Below are positions 7,483 to 18,000 of a stretch of DNA of 64,000 nt, in pieces. Below the pieces are notes generated by a model, which was not told the origin of the DNA, searched no databases, and saw nothing but the letters and a program-made list of their open reading frames with translations. Positions within the stretch are counted from its first letter, which is position 1, and every line of letters starts with the position of its first letter. Position numbers and translations under genes: made by a program. The DNA comes from Propionibacterium cyclohexanicum (lineage in GTDB: Bacteria > Actinomycetota > Actinomycetes > Propionibacteriales > Propionibacteriaceae). The stretch covers positions 1 to 64,000 of the forward strand of contig NZ_FOGZ01000009.1 in assembly GCF_900111365.1 (NCBI RefSeq), in the 5' to 3' direction.

Positions 7483-8213
7483 GACCACACCACCAGGGCC
7501 AGCACCGCGATCGTTGCGGTGCACAGTGCACCGTCCCACCAGCTCAGCCGTGGGCAGGTGATGCTGGTGGCCCGCTGCCCGCAGCCGAGGCCGCGCGTGA
7601 GGGCCGCCGCGGTCAGGTCATCCCCACCTCGCACCGCCGCGGCGATAAGGGGCACGACGAGACGGCGTCCCACGCTGAGGGGCCTGACCACGAGATCGAG
7701 CGGGCCGTGCAGGATGCCACGCACCCTCATGGCGTCCGCAATCGCACGCGCAGTATCGGCCAGTGTCGGGATGTAGCGGATCATCACCATGAGCGGAACC
7801 GTCACGGCGTCGGGCACGCGGTATGCGCGCAGCAGAGCCAGCAGCTGAGCGGGCACGAGCGCCGATATCAGAACAACTCCGAAACCGGCAGCCATGATGT
7901 AGCGCCACAAAAGCAACGTGCCCGCCAGCAGCGCCGCGACGCCCTGGCCCGCCCCGCGTCCCACGGCAATCGACAGCGCCGCCACCAGGACCCCGCCGGC
8001 CATGATGATGACAAGCCAGCGCCACCGGTCCAGCACCAAGAGCAGTGCGATGAGCAATACGAGCGCACCCAGCTCGAACACCCGCGGCGTGTTCGCCAAC
8101 AGGGCCCCGACGAGCGCGACCACGCATGGCAGCAGCGACCTCGGGTCGAACCGGGGGCCAGAACTCGGGGATTCCGTCGTGACCGTGGTTTCTGTGACGG
8201 TCACCTCAAGCAA
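7479..8213 (-). CDS. ECF transporter T component (EcfT/CbiQ type)
   Basis: 244 aa. An N-terminal cytosolic stretch is followed by about five membrane helices (for example LGALVLLIALLLVLDRW and VIIMAGGVLVAALSIAV). The cytosolic Ala-Arg coupling motifs are visible as ARAIADAMRVRGI and AAALTRGLG, which contact the ATPases. It bridges the ATPase and the S component in the membrane. The TTG at 8213 overlaps the end of the S gene by 8 bp; a GTG three codons later is an equal candidate. Confidence 0.88.
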   Translation of the reverse strand: MLEVTVTETTVTTESPSSGPRFDPRSLLPCVVALVGALLANTPRVFELGALVLLIALLLVLDRWRWLVIIMAGGVLVAALSIAVGRGAGQGVAALLAGTLLLWRYIMAAGFGVVLISALVPAQLLALLRAYRVPDAVTVPLMVMIRYIPTLADTARAIADAMRVRGILHGPLDLVVRPLSVGRRLVVPLIAAAVRGGDDLTAAALTRGLGCGQRATSITCPRLSWWDGALCTATIAVLALVVWS

Positions 8214-8784
8214 GCCCGGCCTTCACGAAACTCTTCTGGAGCACCGACCGGCCCAGCAGGCCACCGAGCAGACCGGCGACGAAGCACAGCACGGTGAGAA
8301 CCGCGAGCATCGGCCCTGACATCAAGGAGGCGTAGACCCGCGTCCACTCCGCACCCATCTGACTGGCAGTCTCGGCGAGGACGGCGTCTCTCATGAACAG
8401 CAGTGGCAGGTATGCGCCGATCGGCCACAGAGAGAAGAAGGCATAGGAGAAGATGGACCTCCAACCCGTCACCGCGGACCGGTCGGATGCCAGCCACCAG
8501 GCGATCCCCCCGGCGATGAGCGCGGTGAGCAGGGTGATGGGATGGTGCCCCATGACCACCATGAGCACACTCAATATCAGCGCCATGATCTCAATACAGA
8601 CAGCGTGGTGAATGCGTGCAAGGAACAGCATGAAGGTGATGCCGTTGACCACCGTCGCGATCGGCCCAGTGAACACTTGCAGCACCGGAGAAAATGCGCC
8701 CGCCGCATTGAAGATCATGTAGATCACGACATAGATCGCAGTGAAGATACCTACTTGGATGAGTTCTTTCCCCGAGGGTTTCAT
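8206..8784 (-). CDS. ECF transporter S component, MptD-like
   Basis: 192 aa with about five or six membrane helices. It opens MKPSGKELIQVGIFTAIYV and ends LQKSFVKAGLA, which together with the central MALILSVLMVVMGHHP match the MptD family of putative S components. S components give an ECF transporter its substrate specificity; the ligand of this family is not established. Set between exporter and T-component genes in a siderophore operon, it is the best candidate for recognising the ferric or other metal complex. The ATG overlaps the stop of the preceding ABC gene (ATGA). Confidence 0.85.
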   Translation of the reverse strand: MKPSGKELIQVGIFTAIYVVIYMIFNAAGAFSPVLQVFTGPIATVVNGITFMLFLARIHHAVCIEIMALILSVLMVVMGHHPITLLTALIAGGIAWWLASDRSAVTGWRSIFSYAFFSLWPIGAYLPLLFMRDAVLAETASQMGAEWTRVYASLMSGPMLAVLTVLCFVAGLLGGLLGRSVLQKSFVKAGLA

Positions 8785-10529
8785 CGGGTGCCCCTTTCGT
8801 TGGTTGTGATGTGCCAGCGCTCCGCGTCGGCGCGCTGGTTCCAGAAGGCCGCATAGCGCGGATTGGAGGCCACCAGCTCGGTGTGAGTTCCCACGGCCTG
8901 GATGCGTCCGTGTTCGAGGAAGGCGATCTGATCGGCCCGTGCGATCGTCTCCGCCTGATGGGCGATGACGAGCACAGTCACGTCTGTGTGCAGCACCATC
9001 AGCGCCGTCTGCACCGCCTGAGCGGTAACGGGATCAAGGGCGGCCGTTGCCTCGTCCAGGAGCAGAACGGGCGCACGCTTGAGCAGCGCCCGGGCAATGG
9101 AGACACGCTGCCGCTCCCCTCCTGACAGCAGCCGACCCCCTTCGCCGACTCTGCTCGACCAGCCATCGGGCAAGCGCTCCGCAATGGGTGTGACCTGCGC
9201 CGATGTAGCCGCGTCGAGCAGTTCGTCGTCGCCCGCAGCGTCGTCACCCAGCGCGACGTTGGCCTTCAGTGACTCGTCGAAGAGATACGAGTCCTGGAAC
9301 ACCAGCGCCAGCCGGGCCATCCGGTCCTCGTCGCTCAGCTCACGCACATCGACCCCACCGATGCTGATGCGGCCGGAGTCGACGTCCCAGAAGCGGGCGA
9401 TGAGCCGGGTCACGGTCGTCTTGCCGGAGCCCGACGGCCCGACCAGCGCCGTGGTCCGACCTGCCGGGAGGGTCAGGGTGAAGCCGTCGAGGACGCGATG
9501 CTCAGCGTCGTACCCGAAGACGACATCCTCGAGCCGCACCTCATTGCCGACAGGAAGCACCGCAGATCGCTCGGGCGAGGCCATCTCGGGCTGATCCAGC
9601 ACATCGGTCACGTCGGTGAGCTGCAGCTCGGCCCGGCGAAGAGCCGTGTTGAGCTCGGCGAGCACCCGGAGAGGACCCGACACCTGGGTCGACAGCGCGA
9701 CGATCGCCACCATTGCGATCGGGTCCAATGCGCCGACCAGCGCCCGCAGCAGGGCCACGCTGACGACCAGCCCGAACAGCAGATTGATGACAAGGCTCTG
9801 CGGTACCATCCCGATCACCGACGACCACAGGGCCTTCGTCCCTGCGCGCTGACGGGCCTCGATGGCTCTCGAGAGCGGGAGATAGTCGGTGCCGAGGACC
9901 CCGGCAGAACGCAGCGTCACCTGGTCCTCGGCAAACTCCAGGAGCCGCCGGTCGGTCTCGAGCGCCGCATCCTGCACCCCGGCCTCAGCGCGCGCGTTGT
10001 GGTTTGTGCCCCAGCGCGTGACCAGAAGAATGATCGGCATCGAGGCAAGCAACGCCAGCCCGGTCGGCCAGTCGAAGAATACCGAGACGATGGCGACCGC
10101 CACCGGAGTCGCGACCGCCGAGACGACCGGCACGAGCACGTCCATCGCGGCCTGCGACACATACATCGTGCCCCGAGCGACGATGGTGGATGCCCTGGCT
10201 GTCGAGGTGGAGTCGAACCAGCTGAGCGGCAGCTTCACCATGTGCTCGCTCAGACGCCGGTGCATGTCGCGTACCACGCTCATCGACACGTCGAAGCCGC
10301 GCAGCGTGGAGGTCACCACGAACACCGCGTTGACGATGCACGCGCAGCCCAGCACCACGAGCCAGGTCCATGCCGCCTCGTGATCGCCGCGCAACAGGGC
10401 GACGAACAGCGGCACCAGAGTCGCCAGCGCAAGTCCCTGTGTCACGCCGTTGAGAACGGCGAGCACCACGAAAACACGCATTGACCGACGCGAAATGACG
10501 TCGCCGATGGCCATCAACGCCCCGATCAT
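8781..10529 (-). CDS. ABC half-transporter, YbtQ-like (permease-ATPase fusion)
   Basis: 582 aa: six membrane helices (about 10-310) followed by an ABC ATPase with Walker A GPSGSGKTT, signature LLSGGERQRVSIARA and Walker B VLLLDEATAAL. It pairs with the neighbouring half-transporter to form a heterodimer like YbtP/YbtQ of yersiniabactin loci, which, despite an exporter-like fold, moves the metallophore inwards; direction here is inferred. I placed the start at the ATG at 10529, which overlaps the stop of its partner (ATGA). Confidence 0.88.
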   Translation of the reverse strand: MIGALMAIGDVISRRSMRVFVVLAVLNGVTQGLALATLVPLFVALLRGDHEAAWTWLVVLGCACIVNAVFVVTSTLRGFDVSMSVVRDMHRRLSEHMVKLPLSWFDSTSTARASTIVARGTMYVSQAAMDVLVPVVSAVATPVAVAIVSVFFDWPTGLALLASMPIILLVTRWGTNHNARAEAGVQDAALETDRRLLEFAEDQVTLRSAGVLGTDYLPLSRAIEARQRAGTKALWSSVIGMVPQSLVINLLFGLVVSVALLRALVGALDPIAMVAIVALSTQVSGPLRVLAELNTALRRAELQLTDVTDVLDQPEMASPERSAVLPVGNEVRLEDVVFGYDAEHRVLDGFTLTLPAGRTTALVGPSGSGKTTVTRLIARFWDVDSGRISIGGVDVRELSDEDRMARLALVFQDSYLFDESLKANVALGDDAAGDDELLDAATSAQVTPIAERLPDGWSSRVGEGGRLLSGGERQRVSIARALLKRAPVLLLDEATAALDPVTAQAVQTALMVLHTDVTVLVIAHQAETIARADQIAFLEHGRIQAVGTHTELVASNPRYAAFWNQRADAERWHITTNERGTR

Positions 10530-12298
10530 GCTGCCACCGCCTCGGTCTGGACGTTCCACATGCGCGCGTAGTGACCACCTGCGTCGAGCAGTTCCCGGTG
10601 CGTGCCCAGCTCCGCCACCCGTCCCCTGTCGAGCATCGCGATCTGGTCGAGATGGGCGATGGTGATCAACCGATGGGCGATGACAATGAGAGTACGGCCC
10701 TCGACGAGTCGGGCGAGCGCCTCCTGGATCTCGCCTTCGGTTTCCGGGTCGGCCGCGGAGGTCGCCTCATCGAGGATCAGCACTGGGGTGTCCTGCAGCA
10801 GGACCCGGGCGATCGCTATGCGCTGGGCCTCTCCTCCTGACAGTCTCGCGTCCTGCCCGATCACCGACTCATAGCCCCGTGGGAGTTGCAGGATGCGATC
10901 ATGGATGTGGGCCGCCCGGGCTGCCGCCACGATCTGCCCCCGTGTGGCGTCCCTGCTTGCAAGAGCGATGTTTTCAGCGATGGTCAGAGCGGGCAGCTGC
11001 ACCGTCTGCAGAACGACGCCGACGGTGGAACGCAACGTCGTCTCGTCGATGTCGCGGACATCGACCCCACCGATCCGGATCGAACCGGCACCGACATCGC
11101 GGAAGCGCGCGGCAAGCAGAGCAAGCGTCGACTTGCCCGCGCCGGAGGGCCCCACCAGCGCGAGGCTTCCGCCCGCCGGCACGGACAGGTCAATACCGCT
11201 GAGCACCTCGTGGGTCTGCCCGTCTGCTGACGGGTAGCTGAAGTGTACGTCCCCGAAGGTCACCGCCGAACCCTGCGGGTGACGCGGTTCGACCGGTCGC
11301 GACAGGGGCGGCTCATCGAGCAGTGCCACCACACGCCCGGCCGCCTCGCTCGCCTCGGAGCGGGTCTGGTTGCTCGCGGCCACGGTGTACAGGGTCGAGG
11401 GCAACGAGAGGGCGACGATTCCCACCACGATGGCTCTGGCGGGATCGATGGCACCACCCAGAGTGCCCCACACCCCGACGGCCATGGCCACCAGCGCGAC
11501 CACCGGCGCCGAAAGCCATACCAAGGCGAATGCCTGGGCGCGCATCTGAGGACCGACGAGCCGACCGAACTCGTCCACGAATGCCTCGCTGGCGGCACGG
11601 AATCTGCGCGAACCCTGACTCGCCTTGCCGAAGACCTTGAGGACGGCCACCCCGCCCACGTAGTCGACGATGGCCTGGCTGACGTTGGCAAGACCTTCGG
11701 CGATGCGGGCCATGATGGCCCGCATGTCTCCGCGCGCCATCAACTTGTACGTGAGGCCGTAGGCGACGACGGGCACCACCGCAGCGATACCCATCCGCCA
11801 GTCGAGGACGAAGCACAGCACGACGCCGACCAGTGGTGTCGTGATCGCCGCGGTGATCTCGACGACGCTGTGCGCGACGAGCTGATGCAGCGATTCGACG
11901 TCGTCGTTGACTACCTTGCGGACGCGGCCGGAGCCCGTGGAGTCGAACCAGCCGAGTGGCAGCCGCCCGAGGGTGTCCGCGAGGTCACGTCGGAGCATCG
12001 CCTGGAGTCTCACGTCCGCGAAGTGCGTGATGAGCAGAGCAATGGAGGTGAACGCCGACTGCACAGACACGGCGATGAGGTAGCCGATGACCCATCTCCA
12101 GGCGACCGAACGGTCAACTGGGCTTGTGCGCATCGCTGAGACGAGCCCGAGCAGTGCCAGATACGGTGCGAGGCTGAACAGCGACGCGAGCAGCTGAAGG
12201 ACCACCCCTGCCGTGAGGCGTCCCCGCACGGGTCTGAGGATCCGGGCCAGTGGTGACGACCTGTCCCCACTGCCGGACGCGGTTCGTTGACGTGTCAT
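10526..12298 (-). CDS. ABC half-transporter, YbtP-like (permease-ATPase fusion)
   Basis: 590 aa with an N-terminal six-helix domain (first helix TAGVVLQLLASLFSLAPYLA) and a C-terminal ATPase: Walker A GPSGAGKSTL, signature RLSGGEAQRIAIARV, Walker B VLILDEATSA, H-loop IVIAHRL. It is the presumed partner of the adjacent YbtQ-like protein. The ATG at 12298 overlaps the thioesterase stop (ATGA). Together the pair probably transports the siderophore made by the upstream genes; import versus export cannot be told from sequence. Confidence 0.88.
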   Translation of the reverse strand: MTRQRTASGSGDRSSPLARILRPVRGRLTAGVVLQLLASLFSLAPYLALLGLVSAMRTSPVDRSVAWRWVIGYLIAVSVQSAFTSIALLITHFADVRLQAMLRRDLADTLGRLPLGWFDSTGSGRVRKVVNDDVESLHQLVAHSVVEITAAITTPLVGVVLCFVLDWRMGIAAVVPVVAYGLTYKLMARGDMRAIMARIAEGLANVSQAIVDYVGGVAVLKVFGKASQGSRRFRAASEAFVDEFGRLVGPQMRAQAFALVWLSAPVVALVAMAVGVWGTLGGAIDPARAIVVGIVALSLPSTLYTVAASNQTRSEASEAAGRVVALLDEPPLSRPVEPRHPQGSAVTFGDVHFSYPSADGQTHEVLSGIDLSVPAGGSLALVGPSGAGKSTLALLAARFRDVGAGSIRIGGVDVRDIDETTLRSTVGVVLQTVQLPALTIAENIALASRDATRGQIVAAARAAHIHDRILQLPRGYESVIGQDARLSGGEAQRIAIARVLLQDTPVLILDEATSAADPETEGEIQEALARLVEGRTLIVIAHRLITIAHLDQIAMLDRGRVAELGTHRELLDAGGHYARMWNVQTEAVAA

Positions 12299-13053
12299 GC
12301 CACACCTTCCCTGTCCTGTCGTGCCGGCCTGAGGCCCTTGATGAGCTGAGTGACGCGCTGTGCGCATCCCAGGTGCGGGTCAGCGTGATGAAAATGACCC
12401 CCGGGGACGAGTGCCTCGCCGAGGAAGCGGTCCGCGAACCCGGCCCATCCGGCCGCGCCTTCGCGGGTCACTTCCGGGTCGGCCACGCCGTTGACAACGG
12501 CGATGCGCGCAACCCGGGGGGCGCCGCGGTCCGGCACGTAGCGGTCGGCGAGTTCGTAGTCATTGCGAACGGCGGGCAGGTAGATCGCCCGCAGCTCGGG
12601 ATCGGCGAACACGAGACGGTTCCTGGAATCGAGCCGGAACAGGTCGGCGAGCAGCTCGTCGTCGCCGCGCCCGTCCCCGTGCCTGCACCCCGCGGTCGGT
12701 GCATCATGCCCCGAGATCACGAGCAGGTCCGCAGGTTTCCCGCGTCGTCCCAGCGCGAGGGCTGTCTGATAGGCGACCAATGCCCCGAAGGAGTGCCCGA
12801 AGAGCACCAAGGGGCACGGGTCAGGCCGGCGTGTCGCTTCGTCGGCGACCTCTTCGGCGATGGCCTCGACGGAGCTGGCGAGTGGATCGGCGAGCCGACG
12901 CTCGCGGCCTGCGTAGAGCACACCCACGAGCCGGATCCAGGGCAGAGCGGACGGCCAGTGCCGATAGAAGCGCGGACTTCCTCCGGCGTGCGGGAAGACC
13001 ATCAGTTCGGCCGATTGCGCAGTGGGACTGTTCAGTGTCTGCAGGGCGTTCAC
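12295..13053 (-). CDS. Type II (external) thioesterase, YbtT-like
   Basis: 252 aa, alpha/beta hydrolase. The nucleophile elbow is GHSFG, the oxyanion region FPHAGGSPRFY is typical of type II thioesterases, and the catalytic His is in PGGHFHH near the C-terminus. Such enzymes clear misprimed or stalled acyl groups from NRPS carrier domains. The GTG start overlaps the preceding stop (GTGA). It is the stand-alone partner to the thioesterase domain at the end of the second NRPS. Confidence 0.92.
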   Translation of the reverse strand: MNALQTLNSPTAQSAELMVFPHAGGSPRFYRHWPSALPWIRLVGVLYAGRERRLADPLASSVEAIAEEVADEATRRPDPCPLVLFGHSFGALVAYQTALALGRRGKPADLLVISGHDAPTAGCRHGDGRGDDELLADLFRLDSRNRLVFADPELRAIYLPAVRNDYELADRYVPDRGAPRVARIAVVNGVADPEVTREGAAGWAGFADRFLGEALVPGGHFHHADPHLGCAQRVTQLIKGLRPARQDREGVA

Positions 13054-14066
13054 ACGGATCGCCAGGAATCATGATCCGAACGCGCGGAGTTGACGAACAG
13101 AGGCGCTCCCATGCGCGCCGAGATGTCCTCCCACAGGTACAGGACGCCGAGCTCGCGTTGCGTCATGCCCGCAACACCCCGGGCACGCCGGTCGAGCAGA
13201 TCGGCGACACCGGCGCGCATGCCTGCCGGCCAGATCCTTCGGGTCACCGTGTCGAATGACGGCTCGGTGCCCTCCCGGTACCCGGTGAGGCGATTCGCGG
13301 AATTCTCGTCACCCGTGCCCGGCATGGGCATCCAGGACGTCGAGCCGTGGACGTGGGCCAGCTCGAGCTCCCCGGCGTCGGTCGAGACGACGAAGGACAT
13401 GAGGGGCTGGGACATCGCATCCGGATTGTGCTCGTCCAACCGGTTCTCGATGGCTAGGTCGACGGGGGTGCCCTGCCAGTCCGTGCTCGCCAGGGCGGTT
13501 CCCCGTCCGACGAGCACCTCCGCGCGGCGCGGCGGCGCCCCCGGCAGCACTTGGGAGAGCACGACCATCGCGTCGTGCAGGGTCTGGCGGCAGGTGCGCA
13601 CCAGCACGTGCCGAGCGGGATGGTCGGCCGTCACCTGGGCCGTGCGCCGGATGAAGTGCTGCACCGGCGCGAGAACGTCGTAGAACGGGCAGGGACGGAA
13701 CACGGTTCCGGTATCGCGGGCGATGTGGAGGCTTCGCACGATCTCGCGGGTATGGATGGGCAGCTCTTGCAGCACGGCGACACCCGCAGCCAGGAGACCC
13801 CTGGCGAGCTCGTCCCCGGCGCCCCCGACAACGGAGGATCGCACGGCGACCACTGCGGCGTCGACCGGGCGCGTCGCCAGCATCGAGGTGAGTTCGTCCG
13901 ACGTCCAGCAGGACACACCGAGCCGCTCGGCGAGAAGACGACTGCGCTCACCGCCCTGGCCGACCACTGCGAGGAGACGAGGGCCGTGCGGGTCGTCGGC
14001 GAGAGCCTGTGCGTACCGGGCGCCGAAGCGCGCGCCCACCACGATGACGTTCGGGCGAGCGTTCAC
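13050..14066 (-). CDS. Thiazolinyl imide reductase (YbtU/Irp3 family)
   Basis: 338 aa, Gfo/Idh-like fold. It starts NVIVVGARFGARYAQAL, matching the NAD(P)-binding start of YbtU-type enzymes, and keeps their VVAVRSSVVGGAGDELARGL and VLQELPIH segments. These reductases act in trans on the carrier-bound intermediate, reducing one thiazoline ring to a thiazolidine with NADPH. Its presence predicts that the product contains at least one thiazolidine. The GTG start (14066) overlaps the previous stop (GTGA). Confidence 0.9.
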   Translation of the reverse strand: MNARPNVIVVGARFGARYAQALADDPHGPRLLAVVGQGGERSRLLAERLGVSCWTSDELTSMLATRPVDAAVVAVRSSVVGGAGDELARGLLAAGVAVLQELPIHTREIVRSLHIARDTGTVFRPCPFYDVLAPVQHFIRRTAQVTADHPARHVLVRTCRQTLHDAMVVLSQVLPGAPPRRAEVLVGRGTALASTDWQGTPVDLAIENRLDEHNPDAMSQPLMSFVVSTDAGELELAHVHGSTSWMPMPGTGDENSANRLTGYREGTEPSFDTVTRRIWPAGMRAGVADLLDRRARGVAGMTQRELGVLYLWEDISARMGAPLFVNSARSDHDSWRSV

Positions 14067-15085
14067 AGCTCCTCCTCCTGTGCCCACGCCACGTCGGCGA
14101 TCCGAGCCGCCGCATCGACCCACTGGAGGGGGTCCTCACCAGTGAGCGAGGCGAGAACGGCACCCGCGGGACGCTCGACGATTCCGGCCACCGCCGCCGC
14201 CACGATCGCGCCCGTCAAAGCGTAGGAGTCGGTCGCCGCGATCGTCAGCCGCATCGTCTCCCCGCCGTCCGATGAGACCTGGACCTCGATCCGGAAATAG
14301 GGTTCTCGACCCGAGATGTCCGCCCGGGCGGCCTGCAGCGCTTCCTCCCGGCTTGCTCCGCCGGTGAGCAGCTGCACGAGGACGGCGCTGCTGCGAGGGG
14401 CGTCGATCATGTTGAACCAGGTGAGATCGTCCAGCCCGGCCAGCCGCGCCGCGGTCAGCGCTTCGGTGTCGAGGTTCACGTGTTGGGTCGCCGATGCGGG
14501 AAAGCAGCCGGGGGCGCGTCCCGCATCGGTTGGCGTGACCCGTTCCACCACACCGCCGCGCAGCCGGCGTCCGACACCGGCCAGGGAATCGTGCGCCGCC
14601 GCGAGGTACTCATCGACCGACGCAATCGTCAGCCGTTGCAGTCCCCCGCAGGCGACGCGCGCCTCGGTGACATCGAAACGGGCTTCCGCGAGCACGGCCC
14701 GCAGGGCGCTCACGGCCAGTCCGGGCTGGACGCCCGCACCGAGCACGAGCGTGCGACCGCAGGCGACCGCCACCGGGCCGAGACGACAGGCCGTCTGGGC
14801 ATCGCCGCCTGGGTCGACCACGCACCAGCCCCGCTCGACTGCCGCGAGGGCGACAGCAGGGGTGAATCGGTGAGATGGGCCGGCGCAGTTCACGAGCACA
14901 TCGCAATCGGGTACGGCGTCGAGCGGTGCAGCCGATTCGAGGTCCACCGCGATGCGGCTTTCGGCGGGCCAGGCCAGCGCGTCAGGTCTTCGCGACGCGA
15001 CGATCACCTCGTGCCCCTCGCGGCGAAGTGCCGCGGCGGCGTGGCTTCCCACTGCGCCGGCCGCTCCGAGGACGACGACTCTCAC
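14063..15085 (-). CDS. Saccharopine dehydrogenase-like oxidoreductase in siderophore operon
   Basis: 340 aa. It opens with a Rossmann motif, MRVVVLGAAGAVGSHAAAAL, followed by VLVNCAGPSHRF and VLGAGVQPGLAVSALRAVL, the pattern of the saccharopine dehydrogenase/trans-acting enoyl reductase group. No member with this exact setting is known to me; a role in tailoring the thiazoline scaffold or supplying a precursor is possible. The GTG at 15085 overlaps the NRPS stop (GTGA); the open frame continues upstream, but only as overlap with the NRPS. Which bond it reduces, or whether it still catalyses, cannot be told. Confidence 0.8.
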   Translation of the reverse strand: MRVVVLGAAGAVGSHAAAALRREGHEVIVASRRPDALAWPAESRIAVDLESAAPLDAVPDCDVLVNCAGPSHRFTPAVALAAVERGWCVVDPGGDAQTACRLGPVAVACGRTLVLGAGVQPGLAVSALRAVLAEARFDVTEARVACGGLQRLTIASVDEYLAAAHDSLAGVGRRLRGGVVERVTPTDAGRAPGCFPASATQHVNLDTEALTAARLAGLDDLTWFNMIDAPRSSAVLVQLLTGGASREEALQAARADISGREPYFRIEVQVSSDGGETMRLTIAATDSYALTGAIVAAAVAGIVERPAGAVLASLTGEDPLQWVDAAARIADVAWAQEEEL

Positions 15086-18000
15086 CGTCTCCTCCAGATG
15101 CCGTCGAGGATCTCGGCGGCCCCGGCGGTCTGCCCTGACCGCAGGCAGTCGAAGTGGGTGCCCGCGATGTCGCGCACCCGCAGCGTGCCGAGACAGTGGT
15201 CGGACCAGAAGTCCGTCATGTCGTCGGCCAGACCGGGAAGGAAGTACAGCGGCCCGTTCTGACGCAGGAAGTCGATGTCTCCCAGGTAGGGCAGGGGTTG
15301 CCACGCAGCGACCGCCTCGAAGCTGGCAGCGACGCTGTCTCGCACGGAGCGCACGCCGTCGAGCGTCATGCCCGGCCACTGCTCGCTCATCGCTGTCAGG
15401 CGCTCGGAGGAGGTGCGCGGCGCCGCGCCGAGCGCGAGGCGCAACGGCGGCTCCCCGTACTCGGCGAGAACCTGTTCGGTGATCTCGGTCACGTGGTCCT
15501 GCCTGGCGGTGCGCAACGCGTGACCCAGTTGCCCGTCGTCGACCACGATGCCAGCCTGGGCGGGGTCACGGCCCATCACCTTGGCGAAGGCGTAGTCGAT
15601 CAGCAGGTCGTCACGGACCACAAAGGGGAGACGGTAGGAACTGACGACGGTCGTGCTCGCCACCGTCCGGCCCGCGGCGGACAGACGTGCCGCGAGGGAG
15701 GCGGCGACCAGCCCACCGAGGCAGTATCCGACGAGGTGAACCGGCCGGTCGCCCGGTGTCAGGGCGGTCTGGTACCGGGCGGCGAGCGTCTCGAGACGTC
15801 GATCGGCCGACGCCTGGGAGAACCCGTCGCCCGGAACCCTCCTGAGCCCGATCAGTTCCGGGTGGGGACGGTCGGCGAGCGCTCTCACGAGGTCGTCATA
15901 GGGTTCGAGACCTCCGGATCCGTCGTGCACGAGCACGACGAGGTCGTCGCCAGGCCAGCGCTCGGCGTCCGAGAGCGGGACGACCGGAGTCCCAGCGGCG
16001 CCCGGGTGTCGCGGGGACGGGCCCGCGAATGCCGCTGCGCAGCCGGCGATCGTCGGATCAGCGACGATCGCGCGCAAGGCGGCGTCCCAGGGGGTGTTGT
16101 CGCCGTCCGGCATCTCACGACGCAGCTGGGCCACGCAGCGGGCGAGCAACAGCGAGTCGCCTCCCATGTCGAAGAAGTCATCCCGCGGCGAGGTGATCGC
16201 TGCGTCCGGCAGGCCGAGCACCTCCTGCCAAACCCGTGCCACGATTCGCTCATTCTTGTCGGCGAGCCCGTGGGACTGCCCAGATTCGTGCTGTCGGGAC
16301 GCGCCGCCCACCGGCCGCACGCCTTGGGCGATGGCGGACCGATCGACCTTGCCGTTGGGGCTGAGCGGAATCGCGTCGAGGACCGCGACGGCATCGGGCA
16401 CCATGTAGCGCGGCAGGCGAGCAGCGGCGATGCCGCGGACGATCTGCGGTGTCACACGGGCCCGGTGGGCCCTGGGAGTCAGCACGAACACGTGCTGATG
16501 TCCGGAGCCCAGCACGTCGCCCTCACCGGGCGCGACGTCCACCAGACGCAGCGGGGATGAGTCGATGGCAGAGCGCCACTGGTCAATGGTGAGGAAGGGG
16601 GAACCTGTTGCGGCTCGGGCATCATCGGGCTGCTGCGGCAGACCCTCCTTGAATTCCATCGTCGTCATGAGCAGCGGCGAGTCCGAGGTGGAGTCGATGA
16701 TCACGGCAAGCCCGCTCGGTTCGAGGAGCTCGGCCACGCGGGCGAGCGCCACCGCGATGTCGCGGGAGTTGTGCAGCACGTTCGCAGCGAGCACGATGTC
16801 CGCACTGTGCGCGGGGAGCCCCTGATCACCGGCAGGCCGGTTGATGTCGAACAGGGCGGTTTCCAGCCGGGGCCAGCGCTCCCGTGCGCTGTCGAGGAAG
16901 AATCGCGAGATGTCGGTGAACATGTAGTCCACCTCATGGCCCTCGCGATCGAGTTCGTCGAGGACCACCTCCGTGGTAGCACCCGTGCCCGCCCCGATCT
17001 CCAGGATCCTGGCGCGCTCGCCGTCTTCTGCGAGCTGCGCCACGGCCGCGGCGACGACTCCAGCCACCACGGCATTTCCCCACAGTGCCGCCGGAGTCGC
17101 CCGATAGGTGGCTCGCGCGAGGCTCTGGTCGCCCCGGGGAAACAGCAGCTCCAGGGGATCGACGGACCCGTCAAGCAGACCTTCCAGCTGGTCGAAGCAC
17201 GATTGGACGTACCCCAGGACGGCGGTCTGGTCCGCCGTCAGTTCCGCTGAAGCGGTGAGACGCTGCCACTCGTCGGACAGCTGGTCGGCCGAAGGAACGT
17301 CGGCGGACCGAGGAAGGCGATCGTCGGTTGCCAGCAGCCCGGATGCCTCCAGATATCGGATCCACCGCAGGGCATGTCTGCCCGACAGCACGGGCGGGCC
17401 GTCGACGGTTTCGCTTGCTGTCGACCCGGCGGCCCCCGCAAGCACCCGAAGCATGTGGTGGACTGCCAGTTCGTCGAGCCGACGATGCAGGTCGACGCCG
17501 GCAAGGATTGATCGGTCTGAGTGCGCGGTCCGGAGCGAGACGCGCAGGCTGGGGGTGACAACACGCTCGAGTCGGTCGTCCGGCGAACAGGTATGCGACA
17601 CGACACCGGCGACGATCCTGCAGGCGACCCCGGAGCTGTCAACGCCGGCGGCGGCCCTCTCGATCCGAGGGTCGTCCTCGAGGACCGCCTCGATCTCCCT
17701 CAGCTCTATGCGGTGCCCTCTGATCTTCACCTGCCCGTCGCGGCGGCCCAGGAACTCGACCTCGCCCGAGGCCATCAGCCGGCCCAGGTCCCCGGTCCGG
17801 TAGCAGCGCTCCCCGGTGCGTGGGTGACGGAAGAAGGCGGCCGCTGTCAGCTCGGGGGATGCGGCATAGCCGTCGGCCACACCCCCACCGGCGATGACAA
17901 TCTCGCCGACCTGACCGACGACGGCAGGCTCGTCATCCGCGTTGAGCACCCACACCGACTGCCCCGGCAGCGCCCGGCCATAGGGTATGGATCGCGTCGC

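Noticed and set aside
11243-12139. 298-codon plus-strand frame opposite the YbtP-like gene
   Set aside because: Mirror of the ABC transporter; no motif or start signal.
15154-16560. Long plus-strand open frames across the NRPS genes (also 17521-18768, 23835-25166)
   Set aside because: Antisense shadows of well-supported NRPS domains, without ribosome binding sites or family resemblance.
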